From Pipra filicauda (taxonomy: Eukaryota > Chordata > Aves > Passeriformes > Pipridae), in contig NW_024104332.1 in NCBI RefSeq assembly GCF_003945595.2, forward strand, positions 744,001-808,000: DNA of 64,000 nt. Direction: 5' to 3'. Shown here piece by piece: positions 28,218-38,720 of this stretch (position 1 is the stretch's first letter; each line of letters opens with the position of its first letter). A program made the position numbers and the translations under genes. The notes under the pieces were generated by a model. That model did no database searches. It was not told the origin of the DNA and was given only the letters and a program-made list of their open reading frames with translations.

Positions 28218-31200
28218 TTGGTAAAGAAGTGAATATTCCAAGTCTTGTTGTAGAAAAGCAAAAGGTGTCAACAATTATTTTCGTGTATATAAATAAGAGA
28301 CTATATTAATGCCTTACTAACAAGATACTATCTTAGGGGTTGTGCAGGATAATTAACAGTAATCATGACAGATTAGTTACTTTTAAAATTTGCACCTGAA
28401 CAAATCCACTAACGGATACTAGTAATGACTGAAGATTGATGTAAATCCATATTTTAGAATTTTAAAATATAATTTGATTACGGGAGAAACTTCCAGGAAC
28501 CACATAAAAATTGTCATGTTGAATGAAAAGGAAAACAAATAAGTGATGGATTATAAAAGAGCAAACAGAAAGCAGCAACAGCTCCAATTCACAAACATTT
28601 CTTCACCCTGAGGTCTGTTACAGGACAGCACAATTGCACTTCTCTGTGGCCTAATTTCCTGTATTTTGCACTATTGAAAGAAAGTAGGCAAAAATGAAGA
28701 ACTGGTCTAATGACTGTATAATGGATCAACTGGAGGAAAAAAATTCTAAATGTTCTGACTTTGCTGCAAATAATTTCTTAAGCTCAAAGCATAAATAACA
28801 ATGTTTGCATTTAACATACAGTGTACAGCATATGTTTGCAAAACTAAACAACTGCCTGTGTTTACAGGAGATACATGATGCTCAGCTTGATTTGCATATC
28901 AGAGATCAGGCTGTAAATCTCTGATGATATTTACCATCGGATAATTGAAATTAATCCTGCCAAAATGACTTTGACAGTCCTGAATTTACAGCCTGAGAAA
29001 ACAGCCCTGGAGCTGCCTGCTGAGCTATGAACACAGCTGGCTCTGTGTCTGCAACCTGACCTGTGCTCCTGGATAAAATCCTCTCCCAAATTAGAAGCCT
29101 CTTCCTTTCTTCCCCGGCTTCAGGTTCAGGTTGATTCCCATAACCATTAAGCAGTTGGGCTAACTTCAAGAAGAGCAGATATGTCTCTGTTTTGCTGGTT
29201 TGTTTTGGGTTTTTTATAGTTTTTCTAACCATAGCAGGTACATTAGTTATCTTCTTAGTTCTCTTCCTTCCCTGCCCTCGCCTCCCCAGTGTTATGCCAC
29301 TTGCTTTCAATGTCCTTTCGCAGTGGCCAACTCTCCCAGCAGAAAGCATCAAGACATTCCAACACCAGAACTCAGACTCCCTCAAATCCTTCAGTAACTT
29401 GGATCATGGTTGTGTCTCAGCCTGTGCCTGTCTCTTCCAGGAAGAAGGAAGGTGCTTGGATGTTTGTTTGTTTTCTGTTTTGTTTGTTAAACTCAGATTG
29501 TCTCTTTAAACAGAAGGCACATAAGTTGTCCAGGAGAACAACGAGGTTAACTACAAAGCTACCCTGATGTTATCCTCCCGTCAGGAATGTCACCTGTGCC
29601 TTGATGTGTGATTGACACACAAAAGAAAAACATTTGTGAATATTACCCATAGCAAAAGAAAATAATAAAAAGACCAGATGTAGTTTCACCTTCTAAGAAA
29701 ACAAATATTTAGTAGGCAGAATTTTCTTATCATTGCCAAAGAATTACGTAATTTATTGAAACTGTTGGCAACCTTTTTCAATTTAAGAGATGTTGCATCT
29801 TGTGATGATTGTGAAAGTTGCACTTTGGGTTTTGGTGCTAAAAGATAGCAAACAGCCTCCCCAATTTCTTGATACCAAATTTACAACTACAGAGAATGCT
29901 ATATATTTTTCAAAAGCAACATTTATAGATAGAAAAGTATGCTTCTAATGTATAAAAGGGGTTTTTTTCAAAGCCTGGAAATAAAAAGACAACTGCCACC
30001 CATTACAGAAATGGATGCACTTTTATTTGTAGCATTTATTTACAACATAGCTCTTTCAGAAAGGTGGCAGTGATAGCTTTGATATTCATCTTGCTTTCCC
30101 CCCCCTACAACCTTCTGCTTTCCAGGACTATCCAATTTGAAAGCAGGCATCCATCCAAATATGTAATATTAAGGAAGAGAAACAGCTCTCCTTTATAAAA
30201 TCTTAATTCCTTGTCAGTGGAAAGAGTAAAATCACTAGATTAACTGTGATCACTGATTATTATCCTCCTGCAAATATGCTATCCTGTGCTCTGTCCCCTG
30301 TTCAGAGCTCGTGTCAGCTGGCAGACACCTGGAGAGGGAGAACACTGCAGATGACAACTGGATAAGCACATATTCTGTGGGGATGAGAGGAAAAATAACT
30401 TCCTAGGCATCATAAACCCTTGTGGAAAGCTTGCTCCACCCTCCTGAGCTGCTGTACACCCCCAGTCTGCAGGAGTCCGGAGGAGATGCACATTTACTGG
30501 TACCCAGCACAGCTGGCCTCATCTGGATCGGAGAGCTCCAGGCACGGAACGGGTTCACAGGAGACACCCCGGGAATCAGCTGGGCTCAGTGCTGCCAAAC
30601 TCAGCCAATTAGTACTGCCAAGGCAAAATTCACTGCAGGTTCTTTTGCAGAGCATCTCCATATATAAGCACCAGTAAATTAACAATCCAGTGGAGGATCT
30701 GAGCGTCATTAATCTCAGTAATTTTCCCTTATTTCCAAATCAGGCCATATATTCTTCACGGGCTGATTTTCACTTGAATTAGCCAACATGGGCATAAGGC
30801 CCAGTTGCAGCTGACTGTTCTGGAGTCAGGTCTCCAGGCAGGATGTCTTAAACCTGAAACAACCACGTCTTGTCATCAAATCCCTTTTACAGAAGCCCTT
30901 CAAGAGTATCTCATGTTCCCACCGTACTTGTTCTGTACTAAGTGCATATACCATGTACACTCCTACAGCACATCCTACAGATTCATCTCAACAGATCAGC
31001 TAAACAGAACTCAACTGGCTTTTGGACTGAGGTAATGGAACATAACCCAACACGAGTTTTTACTGGGAGCAGACTGAAAGCCCACCAGTGACGACTCCCA
31101 GTGAGGCTTTTTTGTTCCGTACTCTGAATACTCCTATTTTAATCAGACTGTGCCACATTTTTTGTCACCTCCTGCTGCCTTTAGCCACTGAGATTTCTGC

Positions 31201-32950
31201 ATGACTTCAGGCTGCAATAATTCTGTGCCTATAACTAGCCTTTCACATCATGGCTGTGTCCTTACTCTCTTAATTCAAATGCAAAATGCAGATCTGATAG
31301 ACTGGAGGTAGAAAATGAGAGTTGCTGATGACTGTGAGGGGGAGGCATGGGTTGGCGGTGAAGGTTTGCTTTGATTCCTCTGACTACAAAAGCCTCCTTG
31401 CTAGAGAAGATATTTTAAAATGTCTAAACAAAACCTCTGTCTATGCAAATTCAAAACCATTCTGACATAAAATTAAAGCAATTCTTGCCATTATTTCTTA
31501 AAGGTCATGAATATGCCATAAAAGATGATTAAGGCATTAAATTACTGCAACAGGTTAAGAGACAACAATACATTAGATTTCTGGTGTTTCCAGTTCTAAG
31601 GAAAACACTGACCATTAATTCTTATTACTGATAGTAAATGGTGGAGGCATCATCTGTTATCAGAACTGGCTGACAATTTCTGTTATAAAACCCACTTCTC
31701 AGCTGTCTTGAACTTTGCCAAACTTTAACTGGTTTGTCTGTGTTTTATAAAAGTTGAATATGTGCTTCAAGCTTTCATTTTAAGTAACTGCTCTCAGCCA
31801 AAATAACTTGGAATAATTCACAAAAGGGTAGATTTGTTATTCCATTTTGAAAAAAAAGTTTTGAATAGTATTTAATGCTTCCTCAATTCACAATCTTAAA
31901 GCAAGACTGGAAATCTGATCCTGACAGAGTTTTAATCAGCTCTCCAAAAAGTCTGGGTGAATTACAACAGTTTGGAAAATCTCAACTCAAGGCTCCCTGC
32001 AATTGCAGCAGACTAAGAGGGATTTAGGAAAAGGAACGAAAGAAGAAATTCTTCCTTGCTTTTTCTGTGAAGTTTCTTTCCCTGCAGTGGCCAACAAGCT
32101 TGAAGGACTATTTCATCTCGTGCAAATGCAAAAGAAAAAAAAAGACCAATAGCAAATGGAAAAAAAACATTAGGGCTGGATAATAAAAGAACCAGGGAAA
32201 AGACCTGTAAGACTGGAAACTTCTCTGTGGACTGATGACATTCAGTTGTTAAAAATCAGACCTAGTACAGTACAGTGGTGCCAGTTATACCACTCCCAAG
32301 TAATTCAGGAGTTGAGAAGATGCAGTTTGGAAAAAAAAAATTCCATTCCATTTCTTTAAGTTGTAAGTTAACCAAAACTGAATATAATTGAAGAAAGTTC
32401 AGGAACTAATAATTAACTGGTAAGCAGGAATATACTAATATTCTACAAGCACCTTCATAAAAATGCATTTGCCCGGATAATAAAAAGGTATACATTGGTT
32501 TATTAATCAGGAGTGACCTTGCTGAAACACATATAGTGACTTTATATTTCCACTTGGCCAACCTTAAAGTGTGTTGCATACTTAGGAGCTAGAAATACTA
32601 CACAGAAAACTTACTCAAAGTTTTAGTCAGTTACTTATTTAAATTATATATTTAAGTTCCACAAAGCTCTTACCTTAAAAAAAAAAAACAACACCGCAGA
32701 ACAACAGATGCCAAGTAAAAGCAAATATTTGTATTTTGGCACTATCTGAAATCCTTCCCATCTCCCTGTTTAGTAAAGCCTTTATCTGGTAAACCACATC
32801 AAAGTCTGTTTTTTCCAGCCCTCTCTTTAATTTATCTGTGTTCTCCAAGTGAACTCCACCAATCGATGCTAAATCGAGCTGAAACACAAACCCGTGGTTA
32901 TTAAGCGAAGTTATCAATTACCCAGCACAGCCTCTCCAGGAGCTCCCTAC

Positions 32951-33136
32951 CTGTTAACATCCCAGATTTTGCTGGTGCTGTCCATGGAGGCGGAGGCCAC
33001 GAAGTCCCCCCGGGAATGCCAGGAGCAGCCGTGGACAGCGCGGGCGTGTCCCTTCAGGGTCAGGATGCACCCGCGCCGCGAGAGGTCCCAGATCCGCACC
33101 GTGGTGTCCCCGCTCGACGTCACCAGCTGGGTGCCG
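32951..33136 (-). CDS. SPAG16: SPAG16 WD40 exon B (internal coding exon)
   Basis: Second SPAG16 exon, 186 nt (1 nt + 61 codons + 2 nt). On the minus strand the acceptor is ctgtttctattcccag before 33136 and the donor AACAG|GTAGGG after 32951. Reading from the junction serine gives SGTQLVTSSGDTTVRIWDL, completing the blade opened in exon A. A full blade follows, starting at LKGHARAVHGCSWHS and closing at SKIWDVN. Both blades keep the WD40 hallmarks: Gly-His near the start, a Gly-Asp or Ser-Met-Asp turn, and a terminal Trp-Asp. Reading through the donor meets TAG at once, so intron retention would truncate the protein. The exon is unusually GC- and CpG-rich (about 17 CpG by eye) compared with the AT-rich introns around it and with exon C, which makes both other frames partly open; those frames are shadows. 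Confidence 0.93.
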
Positions 33137-33849
33137 CTGGGAATAGAAACAGCTTTCAGCAAGGGTAGAGGTGAAGATGTTCTCAAGGGACACAGCAAAA
33201 TAATTTACCTCTGTTTAGAAAGACAGCTTAACTAGCAATTGATGTTATGTTAAAATACATACAAACAAAAATCGTGTTTGAAAACATTCTTGTTTTTACT
33301 TGACGCGGTTTTCTGACACGTCACAGATGAAGCGGTCGCTTATTAAATATACTATCAAAAGACAAGGAAAGGAGATAGGAAGGAGCTATCTCCCACAGGA
33401 AAGTGAACACAGCTTCCAAAAATTACTTTCCTACCTTTTGTAGTCTGTTTATCACTAGGGTTTATCAATAAAATAAGTAAGCCCAGAGAACTGCTTTCAA
33501 AACAGAATAAGACAGATTCAGGGAAGAATATTTTCTTATTTCCCAAATTCATACCTTTCTACATGTAAATTATTATTAAAAGCATCCCAATTTTGTTTCT
33601 TCTAACTCAGCATAAACACTTTAACACATTCACTATCTCTTGGGGTCATTGATATATTACATGAATGAAAAATACAGAGTTTAATTCAGATTTTTTGACC
33701 AAATCTTCAGATAAGTGTAATTCTGTTTCCTTTAAGCATGAACATATGGCTTCAGACTAAAAGTTCACCTGTAACATGTTCTATAACAACTAGTAGAGGA
33801 TTCTTAATTACAAGAAAATAATAAAAACAAGTATGTGGAGTGATACCCT

Positions 33850-35080
33850 TGTTAAACTCTCCCAGCCCGTGGCTCAGGATTTCTCTGTGCTTAACAAGCA
33901 CATCCATGGAGCTTTTTTCCCCACGAGTAATTGATTTTTGAACATATGCAAACTTTTGGCACCCACAATCTCTTATGTCAATGAATTCCAGAATTTAATT
34001 ACGCATTGTGTGAAAAGCTATTTTGGGGTCTTAAATACCTTACTCCATTTCACTTGATGCTTCTAATTCTAGTACTGTGATTAAAAGTAAACATCTACTA
34101 CACATCCACCATCTCTAAATGTGGTATCAACTGTGGCGTTTCAGGGCCCTGTTATATTTTACTGCAAAGCTGAAGATTCCTGCTCTATCGACTCATTCCT
34201 CACTCAGACATCATTGCAGCTCTTGGGGCACATTTACCATCTCTCTCTGCACCTTTGCAGTTGCAACTGAAGAAACAGGTACTCAAGGAAGCGGTACAGC
34301 AGCACAGCAATGTTTCCTGGTTTATTCTGTACTCTTGTAATTCAGTCAGCATTTCTGGCCCCACCACAAAGAAGCCGACCACAGCGGCTCCAGGATTGCT
34401 TTCCTCAGTACTGAGAAGTAGTTTAGACCCATTCTTATCTATGGACAATTAGGGCCATTTTTTCTTATGTGCTTTTACTTTGTGTTCATCTGCATTGACT
34501 TTCATCTGCCACTTCGCCATCAAGTCACCTGCTGAGACTGGAATCTTTTCCTGTAATTCTTCACTTGCTCCTTTTTCCTGTCCTGGCTAATTAGTAAACT
34601 CATCCACCTCATTCTTTTCCCCAACTTCCAAGATGGTCTTAACTTAGATCCCAGCACAGATCCCCACGGGACTCAAAAATTCATCTCTCCATTCTGAAAG
34701 TGACATTTTATTCCTGTCCTTTCACCACTTTTTCCATTCACAAGATAAATTTCCGGTTTATTCAGGACAGTTTTGATTCCTGGGGAGTTTTTGTAAAACG
34801 ACCTCCAGAAGAATTTACTGCAAATCCAAGTGTATGAAATTCATGAATCTCCCTTGATCAAATGCTCAGCAAGCCCTTTGGAGAACCCCCAGCCGATTTC
34901 TGAGGCTTAATTTCCAAAGCCATGCTGATACCCCCCCGGGCTGCACTGCAGTAAATGTATCCAGGTATCCTGTCATTTTGCTTCTTAATATCATTTCTAT
35001 CAGCCTTCCCAATATAAAAGTTAGATCAATCCATCTGGAGCGCCTTCATCCCAAATTCCTTTAAAATACTGGAAAAAAAG
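33850..35080 (-). repeat. Old, diverged CR1-type LINE copy (about 1.2 kb)
   Basis: Several blocks follow, in order, the antisense layout of CR1 elements known from birds and turtles: an element near ttccagaatttaattacgca, a block near ttcatctgccacttcgccat, then agatccccacggg, then a block around agccatgctgata near 34920. The order implies the element's coding strand is minus. Divergence is heavy and no long reading frame survives, so this is an old copy. It begins about 700 bp upstream of exon B in gene direction. The limits are approximate. Confidence 0.65.
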
Positions 35081-35465
35081 TTAATGCAGCCCTCCCAGGA
35101 ATATTGCAGGTTTTCAATCGTGTTTAATAAACAAAAACAAAAACCAGGAAAAAAGTGTGCGGATAATACACAAAAATACAGGTCAAAAGTATTTAAACTG
35201 TAGGTTTTCAGACCAATTTCTGCTGCTATCTCAGCAACGTCAGTAAGATGACCTTGCCTTTAGGATCCCATAAACTCTGGTTTTATTTGAATAGTGGCAA
35301 AGGTGCTATCACAGGCCGTAGAAACCCTTCTCCCACATCCCTGGATATAAAAGTGTGGGAAGTGAAAACAGCTCAAGGGTTGATTCTAAGCGCTACCGTA
35401 AAACTTCAAGCAAGAATATACTCTGAGATATTCAGTTCACTGCTGCAGTTCATAAGAAAAAAAGA

Positions 35466-35479
35466 GGGGGGGGGGGGGG
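35466..35479. repeat. 14-nt poly(G) run
   Basis: Fourteen consecutive G flanked by aagaaaaaaagag and aaagaagg, the middle of a purine-only tract. On the transcribed gene strand it becomes a C run. Confidence 0.92.
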
Positions 35480-36470
35480 AAAGAAGGGAAACAAGGGTCT
35501 GGGACCTGTGGTGTCAAACCTTCTTTCTTATATTCTTCCTCTCCTCCTTCTCCAGTAGATGTCCACCAAATTGCTTGGTAAAGTAGCTACTGTGACAGCT
35601 TGAAATATGTGCATCATTTACCTGATAGATCTTAGGGGGGAACTTGACATTATGAAAGATCACCTACCTAAGTTTTTGACTATTTTTAACACTTATGGTT
35701 TAGACTGCTAATTTTTATGAAAATATCATTATAATCTTCGTTAAGGCAGTTACACCCCCATGCCTAAGACAAAGCTTTGAGAGATTAATCTCTCAAAAAT
35801 TTTAATATTGCACAGGAGTAATTCTGAAGCTTTTGTCACGTATCCCAGAGCATAAAGGTTTGAAGCCTGAGTAGGGGTTTGGGGGAGACCCTAATTTTGT
35901 AAAGCTGCTTGGAATAAATGTGCTTTTGTTAATGAAACACTTGCACTTTTAATAACTCAAGCTAGATCTCACTTCTGGAGACAGATAAAATTAGAGAAAT
36001 GACAAATTATCATACCCCTTATACATTTATGAAATAAGAGCTTAAAACAAATTCGGAGGCAGGTATAAAGTGGGACTGATGAAATCTGCAATTGATTCAG
36101 AGGGAAACATGTACTGCCACTGTTGTGAATCACAAGGAGAGATTTATGGCTTATACATTTTTTAATATATAATCCCCAAAATGCTACATGAAGCACTGGT
36201 TCCTTGGGCTGAATTTCAAGAATACGCCATCCAGGCAGTGATGAAAATCTTTCAGAGAACAGATATGAGCAGGAAGGCAGTTCAAATGGATTCAATTTGG
36301 CAATCTGCAATAGGGGAAGGAGTAACAAATGAGGTTTAGCACTCCTTACAGATCAAAGGAGAAAAAAGGGGGGATTGAAAACAAAAGCACAGCTTGTACA
36401 GGAAAAAGTTTTGAGGGACAGACTGATAGTGGGAGGAAGGTCAAAAATACTCGGGAAGAGCAGGCCCAGA

Positions 36471-36586
36471 TGCCCCAAGCCCTGCAACAGAAGCTCCCCA
36501 ACATTCCCTGAGCATAAGAAAGCATCACTGCCCCAAGCCCTGCAACAGAAGCTCCCCAACATTCCCTGAGCATAAGAAAGCATCAC
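36471..36586. repeat. Perfect 58-bp tandem duplication (two copies)
   Basis: Copy 1 (36471-36528) and copy 2 (36529-36586) are identical, each starting tgccccaagccctgcaacag and ending gcataagaaagcatcac. The bases before copy 1 do not match and identity stops after 36587. Perfect identity in diverged intronic DNA suggests a recent slippage or unequal-exchange event. Confidence 0.95.
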
Positions 36587-37768
36587 TTCACCAAAGAAAG
36601 GGGAGTTGCATCTGCTGAGGCTCTGCAGTTAAGCATGTAGGAATTAATGCCAGCTTTTCTGGGAAGCACCAATGGTACTCATGGGAATGATGGCTGTCAG
36701 AGCTGGTTTAGCACTGAGGCTGTTCAGCAGTGAGGAAATCCTTGCCACACAGTAGTTTTCAAACCACATAATGAACAAAAAAGTGCTGTGTCAAGCCAAG
36801 TCAGACATCTAAATCAAAATTCTGCTATTAGAAAAAAATCCTACCTACTTAATAGCTGATCAATAATTACATACTTTTTCTGATTTGAGGCCTTTTTTGG
36901 TCCTGGGAGATAAAAGAAACACTCTATATTCTGAGCTAATGTTTTGTTCCCCATAGTTCCAACGTTTTTTTACTGTACTATTGTTCTGTATAAGATCACG
37001 TTGGGGAGAAAAACAAATATATCAGGAAAAGCAGCGGTTTTTAATGATTTAGGCTGTCGGTTTAACAGTCTGTGGTACCCACACAGTCCTCTATTTCATG
37101 ACTGATTTTCAAACAAAATGCATACTGATTTTTAGATTCAAATCATATGACATCAGAAGCTCATATATACCAGCAGCTACATATATAATCTCCATTTGAA
37201 TTTAAGATTGATCACTAACAGGGAAAGCTCCAGCTAATCCTGTGCAGTGTGTATATCTAACTCAGAGCAAAATAAAACACTTTAATTGTTTTTTAACAAA
37301 CAAATCAACGAACCAGACAACATATTGGGAGACAAGAAAAAGGTAAATCCTACCTTCTTCTGTAACTTGAAACACATTCACATACATGCAAATAACTTTG
37401 CCATCTTTTAGAAATTTGGTACTTTTGTAAAGAAAGTAACAGCACTTTTGTGTGCAGTGCTCTGTGGACTCCACCAGTTTGGTTTGTACTGTCTTGCTTG
37501 GTCTGTTTGGGGGGTTTTTTGTTTACACTTTCTAGCAGACCAAAGCACTAGAAGGGATGAAACATGGATAGACCATTTTTTAAAATACTAAATACACATC
37601 AAGTTCTACCTTTCAGCTGACTTCAGGTATTCCTAACTGATGCTGTGAACTGCCCTTCCAGAGACAATTAGAGCAGGAAAAACTTTGGAAACATGAATTC
37701 TGCATTCCAGAAAAGGGGATGGAACATCAACTTCTCAAACCTTAAATACTCCCTCCCTCATATTCTAA

Positions 37769-37784
37769 ACACACACACACACAC
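37769..37784. repeat. AC dinucleotide microsatellite (8 units)
   Basis: Eight AC units between tctaa and atattt. Short, and potentially polymorphic. Confidence 0.9.
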
Positions 37785-38289
37785 ATATTTCCTTTCTTTA
37801 TACATTCCTGCTTCTTCCAGCTTCACTGTTCTCACTACAAGATGTCTCTCCATTAACACTTCCCAAGTTGTAGACATATCAATAATTCAAACTCATATTC
37901 AGCAACAACATGAGCCTTTGGCACAGAGTCATTTTACAACATTTCAGGTGACTGATCACCTTTCTGGAATACCACTCAAATGAAGGCAACAGCTACCCCT
38001 GTAGTGCTCCCCTGCAAATATATCAATTGTAACACCAACAGGCAAGGCAGCTTCAAATATTGCACCTGGCTCAAATATTTCTGGATGATGGACTTGGATC
38101 TGAACCTCGAGCTGCTCCAGGGGAGTGCTCAGGTTACTTGTGAAGCTGCTGAGGAACACTGAGCTAGAAAGCTCTTCTGCTTCACAGCAGGACCACATGT
38201 CCCATCCTTCAAAATTTACAAAGATTGTCATTTTGCCTTAGCCAAAACAAATGATACAGCCATCTGGGTCATTAGATCCATTATAACCT

Positions 38290-38500
38290 CCAGAGAGGGA
38301 GATTCCATGACCTCCCTAGGCAGCCTGTCCCAGTGCTCTGCCACCCCCAACGTGCAGAAGCTCTTCCTCATGTTGAGGTGGAGCTTGTTGGGTTTTAGTT
38401 TATGGCCATTGTTCCTTGTCCTGTTGTTGGGCACCCCTGAAAAGAGTCTGGCACCATCCTCTTGGCACCCACCTTGGAGATATTTATGTGTTGATGAGAT
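38290..38500 (-). repeat. CR1 LINE fragment, antisense to the plus strand
   Basis: The plus strand reads gagattccatgacctcccta, ggcagcctgtcccagtgctc, gcacccctgaaaagagtctg and gatatttatgtgttgatgag, the usual antisense CR1 series. The element is on the minus strand. The terminal ATTCTATG end is missing or too diverged to see, and the copy is cut off at about 38500 where the AC/AT-rich stretch begins. The 124-codon frame at 38228-38602 on the minus strand comes from this repeat and is not a gene. Confidence 0.85.
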
Positions 38501-38514
38501 CAACACACACACAT

Positions 38515-38618
38515 ATATATATGGGGATGGTGCTGTGCAGGGCCAGGAGTTGGACTTGATGATCCTTGTGGGTCCCTTCCAGTGGGGATATTCCCTCAGC
38601 ATATTCTGTGATATGTAA
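38515..38618 (+). repeat. CR1 LINE 3' end, sense on the plus strand
   Basis: The plus strand reads ggatggtgctgtgcagggcc, then aggagttggacttgatgatc and cttgtgggtcccttccag, and ends around catattctgtgatatg. This is the sense CR1 3' terminus. It points opposite to the neighbouring CR1 piece at 38290-38500 and runs straight into an AT microsatellite. Confidence 0.88.
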
Positions 38619-38720
38619 ACTATATATTATATATATATATATTAATATATATATTATATATATATATTAATATATATTATATATATATTACTATATATTA
38701 TATATACATATTAGTTATAT
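38619..38720. repeat. AT-rich microsatellite (TA/TATTAA arrays)
   Basis: About 100 bp made almost only of TA dinucleotides interrupted by tatta and ttaatat steps, starting right at the 3' end of the sense CR1 copy. It is self-complementary over much of its length and may extrude as hairpins. Confidence 0.95.

Larger units (their letters stand above)
9572..32950 (-). other. SPAG16: SPAG16 intron between exons B and C (about 23.4 kb)
   Basis: Bounded by the exon B donor and the exon C acceptor. It contains T- and A-rich runs (11267-11277, 13880-13898, 19960-20013), a CAA/CAAA-rich stretch (21254-21329), foldbacks at 18828-18849, 26159-26188 and 28194-28217, candidate conserved noncoding blocks at 17578-17900 and 28880-28990, and a recursive-splice-like site at 32674/32673. 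The open frames here (for example 181 codons at 20692-21237) lack recognisable domains or exon signals. Confidence 0.85.

Noticed and set aside
32675..32917. 80-codon minus-strand frame just downstream of exon B, with a protein-like composition
   Set aside because: It starts at TTG right after a stop, is not in continuity with exon B (TAG follows the donor), ends in a poly(Phe) stretch over the T run and has no convincing acceptor. Not called as an exon.
32894..33235. 113-codon plus-strand frame and a 79-codon second minus frame over exon B
   Set aside because: Both are shadows of the GC-rich exon B; the WD40 frame with matching splice phases is the real one.
38228..38602. 124-codon minus-strand frame
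   Set aside because: It covers opposed CR1 fragments and the AC/AT stretch between them; repeat-derived.
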